A stretch of DNA of 11,236 nt, from NCBI GenBank assembly GCA_030628805.1, contig DAOVQG010000145.1:1-11236 (forward strand), given 5' to 3'. A model generated the notes under the pieces. It was not told where the DNA came from and did not search any database. It saw nothing but the letters and a program-made list of their open reading frames with translations. Source of the DNA: JAGMDK01 sp023128695. Lineage in GTDB: Bacteria; Planctomycetota; Phycisphaerae; UBA1845; Fen-1342. Position 1 is the first letter of the stretch, and every line of letters starts with the position of its first letter. The translations under genes and the position numbers were made by a program. This document shows, in pieces, positions 5,728-11,236 of this stretch.

Positions 5728-7290
5728 ATGCCGACAAAGCCGCCCCACACATCCAGTTCAAGCCGCTCGCAACCCCGACGTGACGCCATCGAACGGCTCT
5801 ACGTCTACTGGCTCGGGAGCACAGCGCTGCTGGCGCTGGTCGTGATCGTGCTGGCGGTTTTTTCCCGCGGGGCGCTGCACCGGCAAACCGCCGCGGTCGA
5901 GACGTTGGCCAGGCGTGTTGTAGCGCTCGAAGAGAAAGTTGAACAGCTAGAATCCGCGTCGCGCCCGCGGATCAAACCGTCCGCGGCAACGAGTGAACCG
6001 CCGCGACCGGCCGAGGCCCCTCCAGCCCAACCACCCCGCGACGCGGTCGTCAAGCCGCCGCAACCCAAAACATCTCGGCCAGAACCACCCGCGCCGCAAT
6101 CCCCGCCGGAAGCCACGATTCAAGCCCGGCTGGATCAGGTTGTCAGCCCCACGCCGCTCACGCCGGCCGACGTTTTGAACGCGGCGGCGGCCGTTGAGCT
6201 GCTGGAAGACGCTTTGCAAGAGATCGGCCGCGCCCGCTGGAGCGGAGCTACCTGGTCGCGGCTGGCCGTCCTGGCGCGCCTGCTGGGACGCGATGCCAAT
6301 GCCAAGGCCTTTGCGCGGCGAGCAGCGGCCGAAGGCGAGCGGCTCCTCACGTACACCGAGGTCTCGGCCCGTTCGCTGCTGGCCCGCGGCCGCCCGCGGG
6401 AGGCGCTGCCGCTGATCAACCGGCTGGTGGAACAAACCCGCGGCTCCCCGACGTCGCAAGTGCTCCTGGCAGCCGCGCTGGCGGCGACCGGCGACCCTGG
6501 CGCCGCGGACGAAACCGTTGCACTGCTCCAGGCGAACAGCGAGTTGTACCCGCGCGACCGGCTCCTGCTGGCACGCGTGCTGCTGGACCTCGAACAATGG
6601 CCGCGTCTTGAAGCGGCACTGGCGGCATTGCACGACGTCCCGGCCGCCTGGGAGGCCGAGTACAACTTCCTCCAAGCCGCCTCCCTGGCCCGGGCCGGGC
6701 GGACCGTCGAGGCACTCGCCATCCTGGAATACCTGGCCGCCCATCTGCCGGAGAAAAAGGTGGCCGCCGAGGCCGCACCGGCGTGGCCGCCGCCCGGGCC
6801 CGACCGTTATGAGATCGCGGTCTGGCGCGGCGTCACTTTGATGCACGCCCAACAACCCGAGGCGGCACGGGAAGTTCTCTTGCAGGCGGCGCAACTGGAC
6901 CCCGCCCGCCCCGACGCCTACTACAACCTCGGCATCCTGGAAGGCCGCGCCGGGCAGCGCGAACGGGCCAAGTCCTACCTGCAAAACGCCCTGGCCTGCT
7001 CCGCCCGTCTGGCGCCGGCGTGGGAAGCTCTCGCCCTGCTGGAACTCAACGCCCGCGAGGTGGACCAGGCCCTCGAACACCTCGCCACCGCGCTCGAGCT
7101 CAACCCGCGCCGCGCCAGTGCTCATTTTCTGCTCGCGCTCGCGCACGCGAAGCTGTCGCGGCGGGAGCCGGCGGCGGCCGCCTTGGAAACCGCGTTTCGG
7201 CTGGATCCGCTCTTGCTGACGCAAGCCAAGCAGACGAAGGTCCTGCTCGACCTCTTCACGCCCGGAGAAATGGACCTGCTGGCCCCGTAG
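5728..7290 (+). CDS. Membrane-anchored coiled-coil and TPR protein
   Basis: A 520-residue protein. A short basic N-terminus (1-28) precedes one membrane helix (about 29-46). A predicted coiled coil follows (about 52-77, TAAVETLARRVVALEEKVEQ), then a Pro-rich linker (79-128), then an Ala/Leu/Arg-rich alpha-helical body. TPR motifs are clearest from residue 363 to 493, for example PDAYYNLGILEGRAGQRERA and the following ALELNPRRASAHFLLALAHA unit; degenerate repeats fill 140-340. The orientation is type II-like, with most of the chain probably outside the cytoplasm. TPR repeats bind other proteins; no catalytic motif is seen. The start at 5728 is chosen because it precedes the membrane helix closely and lies 10 nt after the previous stop; the Shine-Dalgarno is weak. 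The family is not further identifiable. Confidence 0.85.
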   Translation: MPTKPPHTSSSSRSQPRRDAIERLYVYWLGSTALLALVVIVLAVFSRGALHRQTAAVETLARRVVALEEKVEQLESASRPRIKPSAATSEPPRPAEAPPAQPPRDAVVKPPQPKTSRPEPPAPQSPPEATIQARLDQVVSPTPLTPADVLNAAAAVELLEDALQEIGRARWSGATWSRLAVLARLLGRDANAKAFARRAAAEGERLLTYTEVSARSLLARGRPREALPLINRLVEQTRGSPTSQVLLAAALAATGDPGAADETVALLQANSELYPRDRLLLARVLLDLEQWPRLEAALAALHDVPAAWEAEYNFLQAASLARAGRTVEALAILEYLAAHLPEKKVAAEAAPAWPPPGPDRYEIAVWRGVTLMHAQQPEAAREVLLQAAQLDPARPDAYYNLGILEGRAGQRERAKSYLQNALACSARLAPAWEALALLELNAREVDQALEHLATALELNPRRASAHFLLALAHAKLSRREPAAAALETAFRLDPLLLTQAKQTKVLLDLFTPGEMDLLAP

Positions 7291-7317
7291 CTCCCGACAG
7301 TTTCCGACAATCCGCGA

Positions 7318-7375
7318 CCGTTCTAATTCTTCCTGGAGTCTATAATCTTGGTTTCGACGATGGTCAATTCAGGAG
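7318..7375 (+). promoter_or_regulatory. Possible sppA promoter (-10 TATAAT) and strong RBS
   Basis: In the 92-nt gap before sppA, a perfect TATAAT occurs at 7341-7346, but the hexamer 17 bp upstream (about 7318-7323) is a poor -35. AGGAG at 7371-7375 lies 7 nt before the sppA ATG and is the clearest ribosome-binding site in the window. The larger gap and the -10 match suggest sppA can be transcribed separately from the upstream genes. Confidence 0.35.
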
Positions 7376-7382
7376 ACAAGCG

Positions 7383-9227
7383 ATGAATCGAACGATGCGA
7401 ACCGTGGGGTGTTGGACAATGCTGGCGCTGGCGGGCCTGCTGTTGTGGCCGGCCCAGGCGCAGGCGGAAAAAACCGTGCTGCGGCTGCGGCTCGACGGGC
7501 CGATCATGGAAGCCCCCAGCGACGCGGCGGGTCTGCTGGCGCTGTTGACGGAGAAGGAAACCCACACGCTGCACGACTGGGTGACGACGATCCGGTCCGC
7601 CGCCGCCGACCGCGAGATCGACGGCCTGGTCTTGATTATCGAGTTCCCGGAGATGAGCTTCGCGCAGGTGGAAGAACTAACCCAGGCCCTCAAGGCGTTC
7701 CAGGCCAAGGGCAAGCCGGTCTATTGCTATCTCGATTACGCCGGCAATTTGTCGTACGCGCTGGCGGCGGCGGCGGACCACATCACCATGGCCGAGAACA
7801 GCGATCTGGGCATCATCGGGCTGCACGCCGAGATGATGTTTCTCAAAGGGCTGCTGGACAAGATCGGCGTCGAGGCCGAGCTGCTGCACTGCGGCGCGTA
7901 CAAGAGCTTCATCGAGCCCTACACCCGGACCGAGCCGAGCCCCGAGGCGGCGGAGAACATCAACTGGCTGCTCGACGGTCTCTATGACCGGTGGGTGCAG
8001 ATGATCGCGGACGGGCGCGGACTGTCGACCGACGAGGTGAAAAAGCTGGTGGACACGGCCCCGCTGTCCGCGGAACAGGCCCTCAAACACAAACTGGTCG
8101 ACGAAGTCTCCTCCTTCCCGGCGTTCAAGAAAATGGTCTACAAGGAGTTCGGCAAAGACGTCAATGTCCTAAAGCGGTACGAGGACGGCGAGGGGATCGA
8201 GTTGGACCTGAACAATCCCTTCACGCTGCTTCCACAATTGTTTGAGTTGCTGGAAGGCGGCACGCAGCCGAAGGAGCCCGGCATCGGTTTGATTTACATC
8301 GAAGGCGCCATCATGGTCGGCCCCAGCGACGAGAGCCCGTTCGGCGGAAAGACGGCCGGCAGCACGTCGTTGCGGGCCGCGCTTGAGGAGGCCCGCCTGG
8401 ACGACGACATCCGCGCGGTCGTGGTACGGGTCGATTCGCCCGGCGGGTCAGCCCTGGCCAGCGACATCATCTGGAAGGCCGCCACGCGCTGCGGCGAAGA
8501 GAAACCGCTGATCGTCAGTATGGGCGGCGTCGCCGGCAGCGGGGGTTACTACGTTGCGATCCCGGCCGACACGATCTTCGCCGATCCGACCACGATCACC
8601 GGCTCGATCGGCGTGGGCGGTGGGAAACTGGTTTGGAAAGAGCTTATGGAAGACAAGCTCGGCATCACCACCACCGAGTTCTCCCGCGGCAAGCACGCCG
8701 GACTGATGAGCTTCAACCGCAAGTGGAACGAGTCCGAGCGGGAGTGGATCACCGACTATATGAACACCGTGTACGAGCAGTTCAAGGGTCGGGTGATCGA
8801 GTCGCGCGGCGACCGGCTCAAGCGCGAGTTGGAGGACGTCGCCGCCGGTCGGGTGTACACCGGCGAGCAGGCGCTTGAGCTCGGGTTGGTTGACCAGCTC
8901 GGCGGGCTCTCGGACGCGCTCGACTTCGCCGCCAAGAAAGCCGGGCTGGGGCAGGATTACGAGATTCACATTACGCCGAAGCCGTCGGAATTCGCGGCGT
9001 TCATTAACTTCTTGCAGAAAATGGCGGGTGAAGACGGCAGCGATGAGTTTGAGATCGCCCTGTCAGCCCGGCTGCGGAGCGATCCGCTGCTACGGTCGGC
9101 CTTGCCGCTGGCCCGGGAGTTGGCGCCGCAACAATTGACCGAGTTGCTGCGTCAGCTTCACAACCTGATGATCCTGCACCGCGAGCACGCGGCCTGTTTC
9201 ATGCCCTTCGTGCCGCGGGTGCGCTGA
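7383..9227 (+). CDS. sppA: Signal peptide peptidase SppA, long (67K) type
   Basis: A 614-residue membrane-associated serine protease that degrades cleaved signal peptides and other membrane peptides, with a Ser-Lys catalytic dyad. Both tandem domains of the long type are present. The N-terminal domain (about 30-250) carries the general-base lysine, Lys174, in GAYKSFIEPYTR. The C-terminal domain (about 300-540) carries the nucleophile, Ser386, in GGVAGSGGYYVAIPAD, together with VRVDSPGGSALAS (349-360) and TGSIGVGGGK. The N-terminus has a hydrophobic segment (CWTMLALAGLLLW) ending in AQAQA before Glu29, which looks like a cleavable signal peptide, although E. coli SppA keeps its segment as an anchor. 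Residues about 540-614 form an extra Leu-rich helical tail. The start is set by AGGAG at 7371-7375. Its stop codon overlaps a hairpin at 9227-9264. Confidence 0.93.
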   Translation: MNRTMRTVGCWTMLALAGLLLWPAQAQAEKTVLRLRLDGPIMEAPSDAAGLLALLTEKETHTLHDWVTTIRSAAADREIDGLVLIIEFPEMSFAQVEELTQALKAFQAKGKPVYCYLDYAGNLSYALAAAADHITMAENSDLGIIGLHAEMMFLKGLLDKIGVEAELLHCGAYKSFIEPYTRTEPSPEAAENINWLLDGLYDRWVQMIADGRGLSTDEVKKLVDTAPLSAEQALKHKLVDEVSSFPAFKKMVYKEFGKDVNVLKRYEDGEGIELDLNNPFTLLPQLFELLEGGTQPKEPGIGLIYIEGAIMVGPSDESPFGGKTAGSTSLRAALEEARLDDDIRAVVVRVDSPGGSALASDIIWKAATRCGEEKPLIVSMGGVAGSGGYYVAIPADTIFADPTTITGSIGVGGGKLVWKELMEDKLGITTTEFSRGKHAGLMSFNRKWNESEREWITDYMNTVYEQFKGRVIESRGDRLKRELEDVAAGRVYTGEQALELGLVDQLGGLSDALDFAAKKAGLGQDYEIHITPKPSEFAAFINFLQKMAGEDGSDEFEIALSARLRSDPLLRSALPLARELAPQQLTELLRQLHNLMILHREHAACFMPFVPRVR

Positions 9228-9264
9228 CAGTCCGCCGCAAAACCTGACTTTTGCAGCGGACTGT
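9227..9264 (+). terminator. Hairpin overlapping the sppA stop, terminator-like
   Basis: ACAGTCCGCCGCAAAA (9227-9242) pairs with TTTTGCAGCGGACTGT (9249-9264), 16 bp with one G-T, around a 6-nt loop. It begins on the last base of the sppA TGA. The A/T run is at the loop side of the stem, not after it, so this is not a textbook Rho-independent terminator, though it could stop transcription or protect the mRNA end. The right half belongs to a module also found at 383-406 (24 nt, two differences), so it is a recurring element rather than something unique to sppA. Confidence 0.5.
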
Positions 9265-9272
9265 TAAACGGA

Positions 9273-9369
9273 TTTCGCGGCGCGGGAGGGCGAGGCTCCT
9301 GCCGAGCCGCGGCTCGCCGGGAGGCTCGCCCTCCCAGCGAGTGCCGCAAGCACGTGGATAACGATTTAG
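9273..9369 (-). repeat. Intergenic repeat cassette, short copy (97 bp)
   Basis: Read on the minus strand, this is CTAAATCGTTAT, a CACG block, GCTTGCGGC, 7 variable bases, a palindrome (plus coordinates 9284-9335, 25-nt arms beginning GGGAGGGCGAG around a GC centre, three mismatches) and GCGCCGCGAAA. The same string of blocks occurs at 10374-10505 on the opposite strand. The two copies therefore form a large inverted pair around the metallo-hydrolase gene. No transposase, target-site duplication or terminal inverted repeat is visible, so the means of spread is unknown. Confidence 0.85.
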
Positions 9370-9393
9370 TGCGAGAATCCCATCCCGGGCTGT

Positions 9394-9440
9394 ATTCAGA
9401 CGCGCAGCAACTCGGAGACATAATAACCACTTGGTGACAC
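9394..9440 (-). pseudogene. Remnant copy of the metallo-hydrolase gene 3' end
   Basis: Positions 9394-9416 are identical over 23 nt to 9483-9505, the last codons and stop of the metallo-hydrolase gene. Both translate on the minus strand to YxVSELLRV-stop (SGYYVSELLRV here, SRYHVSELLRV in the gene). Further upstream in the same frame the remnant diverges but keeps isolated matching residues, then meets the 8-bp tandem array. It is too short to function and is read as the scar of a partial duplication or of replacement by a related gene copy. Confidence 0.6.
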
Positions 9441-9480
9441 GTTCCCACCTTCCCACGTTCCCACGTTCCCACGTTCCCAC
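9441..9480. repeat. Tandem 8-bp repeat, five copies
   Basis: GTTCCCAC occurs five times in tandem (second copy CTTCCCAC); on the minus strand it reads GTGGGAAC. It fills the gap between the gene-end remnant and the stop of the metallo-hydrolase gene. Because 8 is not a multiple of three, it is not a coding repeat. Such arrays are prone to slippage and I recall similar octamer arrays as common in planctomycete intergenic DNA. Confidence 0.85.
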
Positions 9481-9484
9481 GCAT

Positions 9485-10246
9485 TCAGACGCGCAGCAAC
9501 TCGGAAACGTGATAGCGGCTGGCGACCGTAAGCGGATAATCCTGACCCAGCACCCGGCGGTGAGTTTCGAGCGCCACCTCCGGGTGGTTGTTCTCCTCGC
9601 TGAGATGAGCCAGCGCGGCCCACCGGAGGCGGCCACGCCCACAGCCCTTCAATAACGCGGCGGCTTCTTCATTGGAAAGATGACCGCCGTCGCCACGGAT
9701 GCGGGCTTTCAACTCGGGCGGGTAGGAACCCGTGGCGAGCAGGCGGGGGTCGTAGTTGCTTTCGAGATAGACGGCGTCCAGGTCGCGCAACGCCGTGCTC
9801 AGCCGCTCGAACGGGTGGCCGAGGTCGGTGAAGACGCCGAGCCGCTTCTGATCGTGCTCAATGATGAACGCGACACTGTCGTCGGCGTCGTGCGGGGTCG
9901 GAAGAGTGTGAACCGTCAGGGGCCCGAATTCGAGTGTCTCGCCGGGGCCGAAATGACGGAGGTCGTGTACCTTCCCAACGTAAGGCGCCATCGCGCGCTC
10001 GGTGGCGACGGTGGCGTAGATTGGGATTTGGAACAGCCGTTGGTAGATCCCGGCACAGCGGGTGTGGTCGCTGTGAGCGTGGGAGAGAAGCAGCGCATCC
10101 ACCTCACGAATGTCCCGGCCGTGGGCGGCCAAACGCAACCGCGCCTGGCGGCCACTGATGCCGGCGTCGAAGAGCAGCCGAACGCCGTCCGCTTCGACAT
10201 AGATGGCATTGCCATTCGAGCCGGACTGGAGCGAGCAGGTGAGCAT
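9485..10246 (-). CDS. Metallo-beta-lactamase-fold hydrolase, YycJ/WalJ type
   Basis: A 253-residue cytoplasmic metal hydrolase of the YycJ/WalJ group (5'-3' exonuclease-like MBL-fold proteins linked in Firmicutes to DNA repair and the WalRK locus). Motifs in order: SGSNGNAIYVE (8-18), LLFDAGIS (24-31), metal motif HAHSDH (56-61), PTPHDADDS with His119, VFTDLGH with Asp141, YLESNYDP (160-167), YPPELKARI (175-183), GGHLSNEEA (187-195) and LAHLSEENN with His214. All expected metal ligands are present and the length is normal. The start at 10244-10246 is fixed by the SGS motif only eight residues in; no Shine-Dalgarno precedes it, and a TATAAT lies 6 nt upstream. It converges with sppA. No WalK/WalR-like genes are nearby. 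Confidence 0.92.
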   Translation of the reverse strand: MLTCSLQSGSNGNAIYVEADGVRLLFDAGISGRQARLRLAAHGRDIREVDALLLSHAHSDHTRCAGIYQRLFQIPIYATVATERAMAPYVGKVHDLRHFGPGETLEFGPLTVHTLPTPHDADDSVAFIIEHDQKRLGVFTDLGHPFERLSTALRDLDAVYLESNYDPRLLATGSYPPELKARIRGDGGHLSNEEAAALLKGCGRGRLRWAALAHLSEENNHPEVALETHRRVLGQDYPLTVASRYHVSELLRV

Positions 10247-10284
10247 ACGTCCATTATACGGGGGATCAGGCACGAGGGCACGAA
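10247..10284 (-). promoter_or_regulatory. Possible promoter placing the transcript start at the ATG (leaderless)
   Basis: On the minus strand a perfect TATAAT occupies 10258-10253, followed by GGACGT and then the ATG at 10246. A start 6-7 nt after the -10 would fall on or next to the A of the ATG, consistent with a leaderless mRNA, and no ribosome-binding site is seen. The -35 region is poor (GTGCCC at 17-bp spacing). The case rests on the -10 hexamer alone. Confidence 0.3.
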
Positions 10285-10318
10285 GGGGTGGAGAAGTGGA
10301 GAAGCGTCCCCGCACCTG

Positions 10319-10362
10319 TCATTCTGACCGAACGACGCTTTTGCGTCGCGACCGAGGAATCT
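10319..10362 (+). repeat. Possible CATTCTGACCGA...GAGGAATCT intergenic repeat
   Basis: TCATTCTGACCGAACGACGC, a TTTT loop and GCGTCG form a 6-bp stem (10333-10348), followed by CGACCGAGGAATCTGG. This resembles the CATTCCGAGCGAAGCGAGGAATCT-type intergenic string that I recall from many bacterial genomes. Only one copy is in the window, so the repeat call rests on memory. The stretch 10259-10318 before it holds low-complexity GCACGAAGG-like sequence and no gene. Confidence 0.35.
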
Positions 10363-10373
10363 GGCTGCGACCG

Positions 10374-10505
10374 CTAAATCGTTATTCACGGGCTTGCGGC
10401 GCCCCATGGGAGGGCGAGCCTCCTGCCGAGCCGCGACTCCATGGGAGGGCGAGCCTCCCGGCGAGCCGCGGCTCGGCAGGAGCCTCGCCCTCCCGCGCCG
10501 CGAAA
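10374..10505 (+). repeat. Intergenic repeat cassette, expanded copy (132 bp)
   Basis: This is the same cassette as at 9273-9369 but on the opposite strand: CTAAATCGTTAT, CACG, GCTTGCGGC, 7 variable bases, palindrome (10443-10494), GCGCCGCGAAA. It is 35 bp longer than the other copy (132 against 97). The whole difference is one additional arm: CCATGGGAGGGCGAGCCTCC starts at 10404 and again at 10439, 35 bp apart. The extra arm differs at a few bases from the second one, so it can pair with the same right arm as an alternative stem. It sits 28 bp past the stop of the carboxypeptidase-like gene. Confidence 0.85.
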
Positions 10506-10533
10506 GTGTGAATTGCGATATAGACCATCTGTT

Positions 10534-11236
10534 TCATTTAACCGACAACCGTTGCAGCGCGGCCGGATCGGGCAGTCGGGCCACCGGGTAGCGGTTGTGC
10601 TGCTCGTCCCAGTACGGGGAGCGGCGATAGAAGAAGTTCAGCCGCCGGCCGGGGCTGTTCGCGAAGTCTTCGTCGGTCGCGAGCCGCTCCGCGAATTCCT
10701 TCGCCAAGGCCGGGTTCTCGGCGAGCATCCGCCGGGCGATGGGCTCCATCACGTACCTCTCGGCGTACTCCTTCCGCTCAAAAATCGCGTTGAAAAAGCC
10801 CCACGCGAGGAGTGAATCCGGTGCTTCCGGCTCCAGCAAGTGGGCTACGAGCTTGGCCCGCGGCTGAGCCATTGGGACGATCACCGTGCCGGCGACGAAA
10901 TCACGCTGCTCGCTGACCGGGACGGCCTTGTAGCTCGGAATCTGCCGGCTTTCATACGGCGTGGCCCGGAAGGTGACGTCCTCGAACCGGTAGGACTCGA
11001 CTGCGAGTGTCTGGGGTTGCTGGAGGCGGAAGAACTCGACGCCGTGCAGTTCGAACCGGTCGATCACTTCCGTCCATTGGGGTGGGATGAGATAAGCGGC
11101 CGGCGGCGTGACGGCAAGTTCGAGACGTGTCTGGTCGTAAAGATCGGTCTCGATATCCTGTGGGACCCGGGTGTATTCGATCACTTCGTCACCAGTGATC
11201 TCGCTGTTGTGTAGCTTGTGCTCGAACGCTTTGTAA
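10534..11236 (-). CDS. M14 carboxypeptidase-like protein, C-terminal part (partial)
   Basis: The frame is open to the window edge, so the true start lies beyond it; 233 residues are visible. A GTG at 11184 is not the start, since homology-like sequence (HNSEITGDEVIEYTRV) continues in frame upstream. The visible part resembles the region after the catalytic domain in M14 zinc-carboxypeptidase family proteins: PPAAYLIPPQWTEVIDRFEL (substitution of the usual YLIP...W..V..R..LHGV pattern), APDSLLAWGFFNAIFERKEY, then NFFYRRSPYWDEQHNRYPVAR near the end. The HxxE...H zinc ligands and catalytic Glu would be outside the window, so activity cannot be judged. It is probably exported, as in relatives, but no signal peptide can be seen. 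Co-directional with the metallo-hydrolase but separated by 287 bp of repeats, so not obviously one operon. Confidence 0.7.
   Translation of the reverse strand, partial: YKAFEHKLHNSEITGDEVIEYTRVPQDIETDLYDQTRLELAVTPPAAYLIPPQWTEVIDRFELHGVEFFRLQQPQTLAVESYRFEDVTFRATPYESRQIPSYKAVPVSEQRDFVAGTVIVPMAQPRAKLVAHLLEPEAPDSLLAWGFFNAIFERKEYAERYVMEPIARRMLAENPALAKEFAERLATDEDFANSPGRRLNFFYRRSPYWDEQHNRYPVARLPDPAALQRLSVK

Noticed and set aside
5947..7224. Minus-strand open frame of 425 codons antisense to the TPR gene
   Set aside because: Composition is Gly/Arg/Gln-rich without domains; the plus strand has a membrane helix, coiled coil and TPR repeats with good gene spacing.
9441..9480. Tandem repeat considered as a CRISPR array
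   Set aside because: Units are 8 bp, contiguous and without spacers; no cas genes are present.
10403..10591. Short plus-strand open frames over the repeat cassettes (and the matching minus-strand ones near 9158-9484)
   Set aside because: Their similar peptides (EGEPPGEPRLGRSLALP-like) arise from translating the palindromic repeat; they are artefacts, not a protein family.
11182..11184. GTG at 11184 as the start of the M14-like protein
   Set aside because: The frame remains open for 17 more codons to the window edge, the visible part lacks the catalytic domain, and similarity to the family continues past the GTG.

Overview
The window is GC-rich, gene-dense bacterial chromosome. Two things suggest Planctomycetota: (i) intergenic hairpin repeats of the GGGAGGGCGAG / TGTAGCGTCCGGG / GTGGGAAC kinds, which I recall as widespread in planctomycete assemblies, and (ii) the protein set (M14 peptidase with a WGFFN-type tail, double-domain SppA, large TPR membrane proteins). 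This placement rests on memory and inference; there is no rRNA or other marker gene here. I see no tRNA, rRNA, transposase, integrase or CRISPR array.

Layout. 1-424: no convincing gene; a hairpin with a T-rich tail and a nested inverted repeat. 425-1315 (-): homocysteine S-methyltransferase family enzyme. 1316-1662: divergent intergenic region with two more hairpin elements and a possible promoter. 1663-9227 (+): six co-directional genes, in order class I dihydroorotase (pyrC), a secreted thioredoxin-fold protein lacking the CxxC cysteines, a zinc-finger-less DnaJ-type co-chaperone, a small two-helix membrane protein, a membrane-anchored TPR protein, and a full-length SppA protease. 9228-9484: convergent intergenic region packed with repeats, including a copy of the 3' end of the neighbouring gene and an 8-bp tandem repeat. 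9485-10246 (-): YycJ/WalJ-type metallo-beta-lactamase-fold hydrolase. 10247-10533: a second, inverted copy of the intergenic repeat cassette. 10534 to the window end (-): C-terminal part of an M14-type carboxypeptidase-like protein, cut by the window edge.

How the genes may work together. pyrC is ordinary pyrimidine synthesis and probably only sits at the head of the run. The five genes after it (3044-9227) are closely spaced and largely concern protein folding, protein-protein scaffolding and proteolysis at or near the membrane; a shared envelope quality-control role is a reasonable inference but not shown. The least ordinary content is the intergenic hairpin network: an about 97-bp cassette present twice in opposite orientations around the metallo-hydrolase gene, one copy expanded by exactly 35 bp, together with a second module shared between 383-406 and 9246-9269. 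I found no obviously new defence or biosynthetic system.
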